This document shows, one piece after another, positions 1 to 6,694 of a stretch of DNA of 64,000 nucleotides. This stretch comes from JAVZLQ01 sp049700035 (GTDB lineage Archaea > Thermoproteota > Bathyarchaeia > Bathyarchaeales > Bathycorpusculaceae): NCBI GenBank assembly GCA_049700035.1, contig JBNAWC010000002.1:12141-76140 (forward strand), written 5' to 3'. A program made the position numbers and the translations under genes. The first letter of the stretch is position 1; every line of letters begins with the position of its first letter. Below the pieces are notes generated by a model. The model saw only the letters and a program-made list of their open reading frames with translations, ran no database searches and had not been told where the DNA came from.

Positions 1-1357
1 TCACATTGGTGAGCACCAATGGAAAAACAGCCAGCCCATTAATGTCTGTTTGATTATATTCTGTGGCTGTTCTGTTTTCTGGCGTGCCATAATTTGTAGT
101 ATAATTATAAGCGAGTGTCAAATTCACTTGCGGGATGCGCACGCCAAGTTCGTTCACAACTATTATGTTTAGGCCTGTTATGTTGCAGGTGAAGGAAAAG
201 TTTAACAAAGCCTCTCTTGTGACGCTGAACGAGAAACCCTCTCCAACCTTCACATCCTTGAAATAGGCTTCAGCCGTGTAATCGCCTATCTCAAGCATGA
301 AGTTGGCGTATCCGCCGCTTCCACTACGGCTTGTATAGTTTGTATTTGCATATACATCATGCACATTTAACAAGACATCAGAGACACCTTTTCCCGCAAG
401 GTTAAGCGTATAGACCGTCGTGTTAAAGCCTGGAATATCAAATATCTGCGTGTCTGTGAGGTTTTTGGCTGTTGGAACAGGCGTTATGGTTACATTGTAA
501 GTGTGGGTTGCGTTGCTCAAAAGCATGGTATTTGGGATAAGCCAATCATAGTTCACTGCGCCATCAGTGGCATTATAAAGTTCAGTATGTATTGTTTCGT
601 TTCCAAATTTTATTGTGATGTTAACGTTCTCGTTGATTGGATAGTTAACTGCCTTAATGTTTACGATATCTCCCCTATGGTAAACGCTTGCATTCGTAAT
701 GCCAACAAAAAACTCTGCAACGGTTTCATTGAAAAATATTTTATAGTAACCAGTATAGTTTGTATTTGCGCCTTCAACGAAATCATCTGGATACGTGACG
801 TTAAGGAGACAATCTCCAAAAGCGTCAGTTATGATGTTAATGTCGTTTCGCAGAGTATAGTTCAAGTCTCCGCGTGGAGTTTGAACCTTAATTTTTGGAT
901 AAGCGTAATTAGCCACACCTCCAGTAACATTAACCGTGATTACCAAGTTTGCGCCTTCTTGGAGTTGCGCTGGAGGCTCTGGAACTTGAGGCTCAAGCGA
1001 CTGAAAAGTTAAAATGGTAAAGGTTTTGATGTCGTTCTCGCCCATCGCGTCAACTAGGGTTATGTTGTGGTTTCCGTGCGGCGCATGTGGAATGATAAAG
1101 TTTACTGTTATGTTGTTTTCTGTGGCTTCTCCGCTTAAAATTTCAGTCTCGTCAAACAGTATTCTGTATGTGCCCAGATTGCTCACGTTTGCCGTTAATG
1201 TGACGTTTGTTCCAACATATCCAGAAGTGGGATTTATAGAGGCTATTTTTGTTTCAGCTTTTGCCAGAGGCAAAAACGAAAATGTAAACATTATTGATGA
1301 TAATAGAAGTGCAAATAGCAAGGTTGACTTGATTTTGTTTGGCGCGGTTGTTTTCAA
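1..1357 (-). CDS. Secreted surface protein with IPT/TIG and Ig-like repeats (3' end outside window)
   Basis: An uninterrupted minus-strand frame gives 452 residues and runs off the left edge, so the C-terminus is missing. No ATG exists between the upstream in-frame TAG and the signal peptide; the TTG at 1357 follows a GAGGG Shine-Dalgarno motif by a few bases and begins MKTTAPNKIK, followed by a hydrophobic stretch and a PLAKAET cleavage region, a classical Sec signal peptide. Residues about 35-110 resemble an IPT/TIG fold (INPTSGYVGTNVTLTA). After a Pro-rich linker (PQVPEPPAQ) come further beta-rich repeats with many N-x-S/T sequons, expected for an extracellular, possibly glycosylated archaeal protein. 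Ligand and anchoring are unknown. It is divergent from the SHMT-like gene across a gap of about 200 bases. Confidence 0.8.
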   Translation of the reverse strand, partial: MKTTAPNKIKSTLLFALLLSSIMFTFSFLPLAKAETKIASINPTSGYVGTNVTLTANVSNLGTYRILFDETEILSGEATENNITVNFIIPHAPHGNHNITLVDAMGENDIKTFTILTFQSLEPQVPEPPAQLQEGANLVITVNVTGGVANYAYPKIKVQTPRGDLNYTLRNDINIITDAFGDCLLNVTYPDDFVEGANTNYTGYYKIFFNETVAEFFVGITNASVYHRGDIVNIKAVNYPINENVNITIKFGNETIHTELYNATDGAVNYDWLIPNTMLLSNATHTYNVTITPVPTAKNLTDTQIFDIPGFNTTVYTLNLAGKGVSDVLLNVHDVYANTNYTSRSGSGGYANFMLEIGDYTAEAYFKDVKVGEGFSFSVTREALLNFSFTCNITGLNIIVVNELGVRIPQVNLTLAYNYTTNYGTPENRTATEYNQTDINGLAVFPLVLTNV

Positions 1358-1481
1358 GCATGTTCCCTCTGAAATGTATGCGCGATGTGAACACTTCTAA
1401 TACTAGGGAGCATTTTAACTTTACTTTCAATAACATGGCTAAAAACCTATACCGCATATAGTTAAAGCCTAAGCTGAAGGC

Positions 1482-1562
1482 ATGTCCAGAAAATTTGGCA
1501 GAAACAGAAAAGCAAATTTGCACGCGTGGCAATGTTTGTACGTTTGCGGTGATTTGGAATGA
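1482..1562 (+). other. Possible 26-codon leader ORF overlapping the SHMT-like start
   Basis: In the 200-base gap between the divergent surface-protein and SHMT-like genes, an ATG at 1482 opens a 26-codon basic, Trp/Cys-containing frame (starts MSRKFGRNRK). Its TGA overlaps the next ATG as AATGA, the arrangement used for translational coupling. A TATA-like CCTATACC lies near 1447. A GAAGG motif is too close (one base) to act as a Shine-Dalgarno site, and such a short ORF can arise by chance. No other feature is seen in this gap. Confidence 0.2.
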
Positions 1563-2740
1563 TTGAGGAAATTCTCGCCCCAGTTAAACAGCACGAGGAA
1601 TGGCGTGGAAAACAATGCCTAAACCTTATTCCTTCAGAAAACGTGATGAGTCCATCCGTTAGAAAGCTTCTATCCTCAGAATTCGGAAACCGCTATACGG
1701 CAAGAGACCGCTTTTACATGGGAACACGCTTTTTGGACGAGATTGAAGCGTACGGAGAAAAACTTGCAAAAGAAGTTTTTAAAGCGGAAATTGCCGATTT
1801 ACGCCCACTCTCTGGGCATATCGCAGACCTAATAGTCGTAGCCAACTTCACAGAACCAAATGATACGCTCATGTGCCTGTCCCCAAACGACGGCGGATAC
1901 CCTGGAATGTGGAAGGATGGACTGGCTGGACTACTAAGGCTAAACGTGGAGCCCTTGCCCTTTTCCAGACGAAACATGAGCGTTAAAGTGGAAGAGGCGA
2001 AAGAAACAATTAAACGCGTAAAGCCAAAAATTGTTGTTTTCGGCGCAAGCATAATTGTTTTTCCACAGCCAGTTAAGGAGTTGGCTAAAGTTGCCAAGGA
2101 AAACGGCGCAGTTGTTGGGTTTGACGGTTCACATGTCTTGGGGTTAATTGCTGGAGGACGATTCCAAGACCCATTAAGAGAAGGCGCACATGCACTTTTC
2201 GGTTCAACACACAAAACATTTTTCGGACCGCAAGGCGGAATAATCTTAGCAGACAAGGAACACGGGGAAATCCTTAAGACGAAAATTTATCCAGCCTTTG
2301 TTGACAATGCACATTGGAATCGAATTGCGGCATTAACTCTCGCTCTGGCTGAAATAAAAAAGTTCGGCGAAGCCTACGCGCGCCAAGTTGTGCGAAATGC
2401 GCAAACGTTGGCGAAAGCCTTGCATGATTATGGACTGCCAGTTGCATGTGAACATTTAGGCTTTACGAAGTCACATCAGGTTTTGCTGGATTATGGTGAT
2501 TACGAGAAGGGACGGGTAAAGGCGGAGAAACTTCAACGCGCAAACATAATCGTTGACTGCGTTATAAGAGTCGGCACTTGCGAGGTTACGAGGCGCGGAA
2601 TGAAAGAGGCTGAAATGCATAGAATAGCTGAACTAATAAAACGCGTGCTTGTTGACGAGGAAAAACCTGAAAATGTTAAAAAGGATGTCACTAAATTCTG
2701 CGCTGAATTCCAAAAGCTGGAATACTGCTTTGATGAGTGA
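1559..2740 (+). CDS. glyA: Serine hydroxymethyltransferase-like PLP enzyme
   Basis: Fold-type I PLP enzyme of the SHMT family, which interconverts serine and glycine with a one-carbon carrier. Visible family motifs: LNLIPSEN (21-28), GNRYT (43-47), PLSGHIADL (83-91), and STHKTFFGPQGG (216-227) in which K219 should form the PLP Schiff base. At 393 residues it is shorter than typical SHMTs (about 410-430). The binding motif reads DGSH rather than the usual D-x-A-H, and GPQGG replaces GPRGG, so carrier or substrate preference may differ. The ATG at 1559 is preceded by GGTGA. Downstream is taw1 on the same strand with a 52-base gap. The SHMT family is clear; the exact reaction is inferred. Confidence 0.8.
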   Translation: MIEEILAPVKQHEEWRGKQCLNLIPSENVMSPSVRKLLSSEFGNRYTARDRFYMGTRFLDEIEAYGEKLAKEVFKAEIADLRPLSGHIADLIVVANFTEPNDTLMCLSPNDGGYPGMWKDGLAGLLRLNVEPLPFSRRNMSVKVEEAKETIKRVKPKIVVFGASIIVFPQPVKELAKVAKENGAVVGFDGSHVLGLIAGGRFQDPLREGAHALFGSTHKTFFGPQGGIILADKEHGEILKTKIYPAFVDNAHWNRIAALTLALAEIKKFGEAYARQVVRNAQTLAKALHDYGLPVACEHLGFTKSHQVLLDYGDYEKGRVKAEKLQRANIIVDCVIRVGTCEVTRRGMKEAEMHRIAELIKRVLVDEEKPENVKKDVTKFCAEFQKLEYCFDE

Positions 2741-2792
2741 AACTGTTTTATTAGGGCGCGTTTTTACGCTACTATATCGTGAGTGAGAAACC

Positions 2793-3749
2793 TTGGAAAG
2801 CACAGCTCCACAACCGCTCATACAAGCATTGAAAAGGCAGAAGTACCACAGCATAGGTAAACATTCAGCCGTGAAAAGGTGCAGATGGTTTTATGAAACC
2901 TTAATCAACAATAGACCATGCTACAAACAGAAGTTTTACGGCATAAAGACGCATCAGTGCATACAAATGACACCAGCGCTCTTCTACTGCACCCAACAAT
3001 GCCTATTCTGCTGGAGGGCACAAAGCGGCGACTTGAAAATCCAATGGGACGAAACAAAACTGCCAGAATGGGACCCGCCAGAATTTATAGTAGAAGAAAG
3101 CATCAAAGCGCAACTTAAAATTTTAAGCGGATACAAGGGCAACCCGAAAGCGAATAAACAAAAATTTGTGGAAGCCTCCCACCCACGACATGCCGCCATA
3201 AGTTTAACTGGCGAGCCAACATTGTATGGGCACATAAGCGATTTGATTAAAGCGTTTCATAAAAAGGGTTTTACAACATTCTTGGTTTCTAATGGAACTT
3301 TGCCCCAAGTTTTAGCGAAACTTGAAGAGGAGCCGACACAGCTTTACATTTCCGTCTGCGCTCCAGACGAAGAAACCTTCAAGAAAGTTTGCCGTCCACA
3401 GATTCCAGATGCTTGGAAAAAGCTTAACGAAACCTTGGAGCTTTTGTCCAGCTTTAAATGTCCAACGGTTATTAGGATAACTTCTGTTAGGGATTTGAAC
3501 ATGAGAAACGTTGAGGGCTATGCGAAGCTTATTGAAAGAGCAAGTCCAACTTACGTGGAGCCAAAAGCGTACATGCATGTTGGATTCTCGCGTTTGCGTT
3601 TAGGATTTGAAAACATGCCAAGCCACGAGGAAATTCGCGATTTTGCATACAAGATTGCGGAGGAAACGGGCTATAATGTTTTGGATGAGGCGCCAGAAAG
3701 CAGAGTTGTATTGCTGGGTAAAGTGCAGCGTGTCATCAGATTTGAGTAG
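2793..3749 (+). CDS. taw1: tRNA 4-demethylwyosine synthase (radical SAM)
   Basis: Taw1/TYW1 condenses N1-methylguanosine-37 of tRNA-Phe with two carbons of pyruvate to form the tricyclic 4-demethylwyosine base. The radical-SAM triad is C66, C70 and C73 (FYCTQQCLFC). The second, pyruvate-binding Fe-S cluster ligands C30, C43 and C56 show the family's 13-residue spacing. SLTGEPTLYG and VSNGT are further radical-SAM/TYW1 motifs. The protein is 318 residues, normal for the archaeal stand-alone enzyme, which lacks the flavodoxin domain of yeast TYW1. Translation starts at TTG (2793). No other wyosine-pathway gene is nearby. Confidence 0.95.
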   Translation: MESTAPQPLIQALKRQKYHSIGKHSAVKRCRWFYETLINNRPCYKQKFYGIKTHQCIQMTPALFYCTQQCLFCWRAQSGDLKIQWDETKLPEWDPPEFIVEESIKAQLKILSGYKGNPKANKQKFVEASHPRHAAISLTGEPTLYGHISDLIKAFHKKGFTTFLVSNGTLPQVLAKLEEEPTQLYISVCAPDEETFKKVCRPQIPDAWKKLNETLELLSSFKCPTVIRITSVRDLNMRNVEGYAKLIERASPTYVEPKAYMHVGFSRLRLGFENMPSHEEIRDFAYKIAEETGYNVLDEAPESRVVLLGKVQRVIRFE

Positions 3750-3832
3750 TTGCCGACGCCTCTAGCAAATAATTCAGTTTTTCTAGCATTATTTTACTGT
3801 AAACAATTTTTCTTGAATCAAATGAGAATAAA

Positions 3833-3843
3833 CCTTATATAAA
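3833..3843 (+). promoter_or_regulatory. TATA-box promoter of the small gene at 3891
   Basis: CCTTATATAAA lies about 50 bases before the ATG at 3891, predicting transcription from roughly 3865 and a short leader carrying GGGGTGG. The leader position fits an archaeal TBP/TFB promoter. The preceding region 3750-3830 is AT-rich with T-runs and holds nothing else recognisable. Confidence 0.55.
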
Positions 3844-3890
3844 GCGCTTTTATTACCGCTTTAAACTATAAATTGAATTGGGGTGGAACA

Positions 3891-4091
3891 ATGGTTAGCG
3901 AAGGAAGAGGTAGACTGTTCAGAAGGAAGGATGGAAAATACTTAATTTACATACCGAAAGACTTGGCAGAGGACAGCATGTTTCCATTTAAAGGCGCAGA
4001 CTCCGTATTCGTGAAAGTAAGCTTCAAAGTTGGCGGAGAAGAAAAACTCATCATAGAACGCTGGAAGGAGCCGCTGCCGCAAAAGCAATAA
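3891..4091 (+). CDS. Small conserved archaeal protein, possibly AbrB/SpoVT-like
   Basis: A 66-residue protein starting MVSEGRGRLFRRKDGKYLIY. I chose the ATG at 3891 because GGGGTGG sits a few bases upstream; an in-frame TTG at 3873 would place that motif inside the gene. The pattern of a basic N-terminus, short beta strands (KYLIYIPKDLAED, VFVKVSFK, KLIIERW) and a K-D-L helix start resembles a swapped-hairpin AbrB-type DNA-binding fold, but the match is only by eye. It has its own promoter and a T-rich 3' end, so it looks monocistronic. Function unknown. Confidence 0.65.
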   Translation: MVSEGRGRLFRRKDGKYLIYIPKDLAEDSMFPFKGADSVFVKVSFKVGGEEKLIIERWKEPLPQKQ

Positions 4092-4093
4092 GC

Positions 4094-4138
4094 GCGTTTT
4101 TCCATCGTTTAGTGTTTTTATCCCCATTTCCTATTTTT
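4094..4138 (+). terminator. Oligo-T terminator after the small AbrB-like gene
   Basis: Three T5 runs occur within 45 bases directly after the stop codon (GTTTTTCC, GTTTTTATC, ATTTTTAATC). Archaeal RNA polymerase terminates on such T-tracts without a hairpin. The translin gene starts about 55 bases later. Confidence 0.5.
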
Positions 4139-4193
4139 AATCACGAAAAATATAAGCACAAACGATTCTAGGTATAGGCAAGGCGAAAAGCAG

Positions 4194-4829
4194 ATGAGTT
4201 CATTAAAGACCGTTTTAGAGGAAATACGTAAAGAACTGAAGGAGAAGGAGAAAATTCGAGAAAACGCCCAGAACAACATGCGAAAGGCAACAAGCCTTTC
4301 GAAACAGGCAATACTTCTAATACATCAAAAAAGATTAAAAGAAGCGAAAAAACTCATTAAAAAGGCAAAGGAAACCATTTCAGAGCTTAAAACTGCTTGC
4401 GCCGACCACCCAGACATAATTTATAGTGGGCTATATGACGCGGCGCTTCAAGAATATTCCGAAGCAAACATATTTCTCAAACTAGTAGAAGAAGAACGCT
4501 TTGTAACACCGAAAGAAATCGGCGTGCCCTCCGTAGACTATGTTCTGGGACTAGCAGACGTTATAGGAGAGTATAGGCGTTTGGCACTTGATGCATTGCG
4601 AGAAGGCGACGTACAAAAAAGCGAAAAATGCCTAAATGTAATGGATGAAATCTACATTGAGCTTATGGCAATGAACGAAGCGTACATGCTTGTTCCAGGC
4701 TTGCGGAGAAAATGCGATACTGCAAGGAAAATAATTGAGGTTACACGGGGCGATGTAACCCAAGAGGTTAGGAGAAGCACATTAGAAAAGTACCTTAAGG
4801 GTTTAGAGCGCCATTTAAGGAAAAAGTGA
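4194..4829 (+). CDS. Translin family protein
   Basis: A 211-residue all-alpha protein of the archaeal translin family. Eukaryotic translin/TRAX (C3PO) is an octameric RNA/ssDNA-binding nuclease complex; archaeal homologues form similar barrels and several cleave RNA. Visible features are a long Lys/Glu-rich N-terminal helix (residues 1-60), QEYSEANIFLKLVEE and PSVDYVLGLADVIGEYRRLALDALREGD, which are typical translin segments, and a closing RRSTLEKYLKGLERHLRKK helix. It is followed after three bases by endonuclease V, suggesting one transcript. Substrate cannot be told from sequence. Confidence 0.85.
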   Translation: MSSLKTVLEEIRKELKEKEKIRENAQNNMRKATSLSKQAILLIHQKRLKEAKKLIKKAKETISELKTACADHPDIIYSGLYDAALQEYSEANIFLKLVEEERFVTPKEIGVPSVDYVLGLADVIGEYRRLALDALREGDVQKSEKCLNVMDEIYIELMAMNEAYMLVPGLRRKCDTARKIIEVTRGDVTQEVRRSTLEKYLKGLERHLRKK

Positions 4830-4832
4830 GTC

Positions 4833-5507
4833 ATGAGTGGAGTGCCTAAGAATTTTTCTGTCTGGAAGGCTCATGAAACCCAGATTCGTCTATCAAAAAA
4901 GATAGTTTTCGAGGATAAGTTGCCGAAGAAAATACGTTATGTTGCTGGCGTTGACGTGGCATATGCGAAAAATTTGTCAATAGGCGCCGTTGCAGTTTTG
5001 GATTATGACACGCTTAGGCTTTTAGAATGTAAAACTGCCGTTTGTGAGACGCGTTTTCCATATATGCCAACGCTCTTGTCATTTAGAGAAGTTCCGCCAG
5101 CAGTCTCATGCATAAAAAAGTTGCAAATTCAGCCCGACGTTTTCCTTGTTGACGGACATGGCTTTGCTCATCCCTACCGCTGTGGATTTGCAAGCCACTT
5201 GGGATTAGTTTTGGGAAAACCAACAATCGGTGTGGCAAAAGGCAGATTGTGCGGAGAAGAAGAACATGCTCATGGAGAACCCATCACCTTTCTTAAACAC
5301 GACGGCAAAATTATCGGTGCTGCAGTGACAACGAAGAGCGGGTGTAAACCTGTTTACGTGAGTGTGGGACATATGGTTTCGCTGGAAACTGCCGTTAAAA
5401 TTGTTCAGCACTGCACAGTGACAAACAGAATTCCAGAGCCAATTTTGAGGGCACATGAAGCAGCAACCGCGGAAAAACGAAAAATCAATATGCGCAGCGG
5501 CTCTTAA
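4833..5507 (+). CDS. nfi: Endonuclease V
   Basis: Endonuclease V nicks DNA (or RNA) one base 3' of deoxyinosine or inosine, initiating repair of deaminated adenine. Metal ligands are visible: D41 (AGVDVAY), E86 (LLSFREVP) and D107 (VDGHG), plus the wedge tyrosine Y77 in FPYMPT. The segment DGHGFAHPYRCGFASHLG followed by KPTIGVAKGRL is the family signature. At 224 residues it has normal length. It begins four bases after the translin stop and shares its transcript. Chemistry is confident; DNA versus RNA preference is not determinable. Confidence 0.95.
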   Translation: MSGVPKNFSVWKAHETQIRLSKKIVFEDKLPKKIRYVAGVDVAYAKNLSIGAVAVLDYDTLRLLECKTAVCETRFPYMPTLLSFREVPPAVSCIKKLQIQPDVFLVDGHGFAHPYRCGFASHLGLVLGKPTIGVAKGRLCGEEEHAHGEPITFLKHDGKIIGAAVTTKSGCKPVYVSVGHMVSLETAVKIVQHCTVTNRIPEPILRAHEAATAEKRKINMRSGS

Positions 5508-5527
5508 CAAGTGGCAAGTGAGAAGGC

Positions 5528-6250
5528 TTGCTTAACCCAAAGATTATGGCAGTAGCCAACAAGATTCACGATGAAAAGCTGCGGAAAAAGGTTGTCGAAT
5601 TTCTGGAAAATCCAACATTTGAAGTTGGCGGAAAAACTTATTCAGGCATATCCCTTGATATTTCACCCGCTGGTTTGTCACACCATCACTGTTATGCTGG
5701 AGGCTACGTTGAACATGTCGTTTCAACAGCCAAAATAGCGCTCACGATATGCAACTGCGTAGAAAAAGTTTACCATGGAAAAGTAAACCGCGACTTCGTA
5801 TTGGCTGGAGTGCTACTTCACGACATTTTAAAGCCTTTAACATATGTGATGAAGGAAAATGGAAGCTACGCGACGACAAGCTTAGCGGATTACATGGACC
5901 ACTTATCAATGGTAATCGCCGAACTTGTCCGAAGAAAGTTTCCAATAGAAGTGGTTCACGTAGTTTCAGCCCACCACGGCGAATACGGACCAATTAGACC
6001 GCACACTATAGAGGCTTTAATCTGCCACCTAGCAGATTTAATCGATTCACGGTTAAACGGAGAAGTGCTAAACGCCGCAGCTTACCTAGCGAGAAAAGCC
6101 ACTGGAGAAGAATTAACGGGACTAACATCAAAGGAAGCTTTTGAAATAATCCATTCAAAGGCAACTGAGGGCTGGAACGGCGTGGCAAAAACCGTGGAAA
6201 AGCTGAAACGCAAAAGGAAAGTCGCAAAACTTAATAGCCAACACCATTGA
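5528..6250 (+). CDS. HD-domain metal-dependent phosphohydrolase
   Basis: A 240-residue HD-superfamily protein beginning with TTG. Metal-binding elements in order: an H-rich stretch (SHHHCYAGGYVEH, 51-63), the HD pair in GVLLHDILKP (H98-D99), SAHHGEYG near 148, and a final Asp in CHLADLIDSR. The arrangement fits a stand-alone HD nuclease or nucleotidase related to the HD part of YhaM-type exonucleases. A basic tail (KLKRKRKVAKLNSQHH) suggests nucleic-acid binding. It lies between endonuclease V and a tRNA-binding protein in a same-strand run. Substrate unknown. Confidence 0.85.
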   Translation: MLNPKIMAVANKIHDEKLRKKVVEFLENPTFEVGGKTYSGISLDISPAGLSHHHCYAGGYVEHVVSTAKIALTICNCVEKVYHGKVNRDFVLAGVLLHDILKPLTYVMKENGSYATTSLADYMDHLSMVIAELVRRKFPIEVVHVVSAHHGEYGPIRPHTIEALICHLADLIDSRLNGEVLNAAAYLARKATGEELTGLTSKEAFEIIHSKATEGWNGVAKTVEKLKRKRKVAKLNSQHH

Positions 6251-6268
6251 AAAGTGTGAGAAAGGACG

Positions 6269-6604
6269 GTGAACAAAGTGGAGATATCGTTTGAGGAATT
6301 CCAAAAACTGGACATGCGCATTGGAAAAATTTTGGAGGCAAACCAAATTCCAGGTTCACGGAACTTAATTAGGATGGTTGTGGATTTTGGAACAGAAAAG
6401 CGGCAAGCAGTTGCCGGCTTACTTCAATGGTACAAGCCCCAAGACCTAGTGGGCAAGAAATGCGCTTTCATACTGAACCTTCAAAGAAGGAAGTTTATGG
6501 GCGTGGAGTCGCAGTGCATGATTTTAGCTGCAGAAGACGAAAAGGGCAACGTGGTAGTGCTCCATCCAGAAAAGGATATAGCTGAAGGCAGCAAAATCCA
6601 TTAA
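6269..6604 (+). CDS. Stand-alone tRNA-binding domain (MetRS beta / Arc1p-EMAP type)
   Basis: A 111-residue OB-fold protein equivalent to the C-terminal dimerisation and tRNA-binding domain of methionyl-tRNA synthetase. Characteristic text: FQKLDMRIGKILEANQIPGS, then QAVAGLLQWYKPQDLVGKKC, NLQRRKFMGVESQCMILAA and VVLHPEKDIAEGSKI. In many archaea this domain is a separate beta subunit, often annotated metG beta; the catalytic MetRS subunit is not in this window. Translation probably begins at GTG (6269). It follows the HD-domain gene by 18 bases. Confidence 0.9.
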   Translation: MNKVEISFEEFQKLDMRIGKILEANQIPGSRNLIRMVVDFGTEKRQAVAGLLQWYKPQDLVGKKCAFILNLQRRKFMGVESQCMILAAEDEKGNVVVLHPEKDIAEGSKIH

Positions 6605-6628
6605 AATTCAGACTTCAAACACTTTTCT

Positions 6629-6672
6629 GACTCGATATTGTTAAATATTACTGTGTCAAAAAATATTGAGTC
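6629..6672 (+). promoter_or_regulatory. Inverted repeat around the TATA region of the propeller surface-protein gene
   Basis: GACTCGATATT (6629-6639) and AATATTGAGTC (6662-6672) form an 11-bp inverted repeat with a single G-T wobble, flanking a TTAAATATTA TATA-like element (6641-6650). The downstream arm ends 22 bases before the chosen ATG. It could be a repressor dyad or, if transcribed, a leader hairpin. The pairing is seen directly; the role is inferred. Confidence 0.4.
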
Positions 6673-6694
6673 GTTTGTAAAAGGACGGAAAAAT

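Noticed and set aside
503..1400. Plus-strand ORFs of 169 and 128 codons at the left edge
   Set aside because: They are antisense to the secreted Ig-like protein, whose frame has a signal peptide, IPT/TIG text and sequons; the plus-strand translations show no recognisable features.
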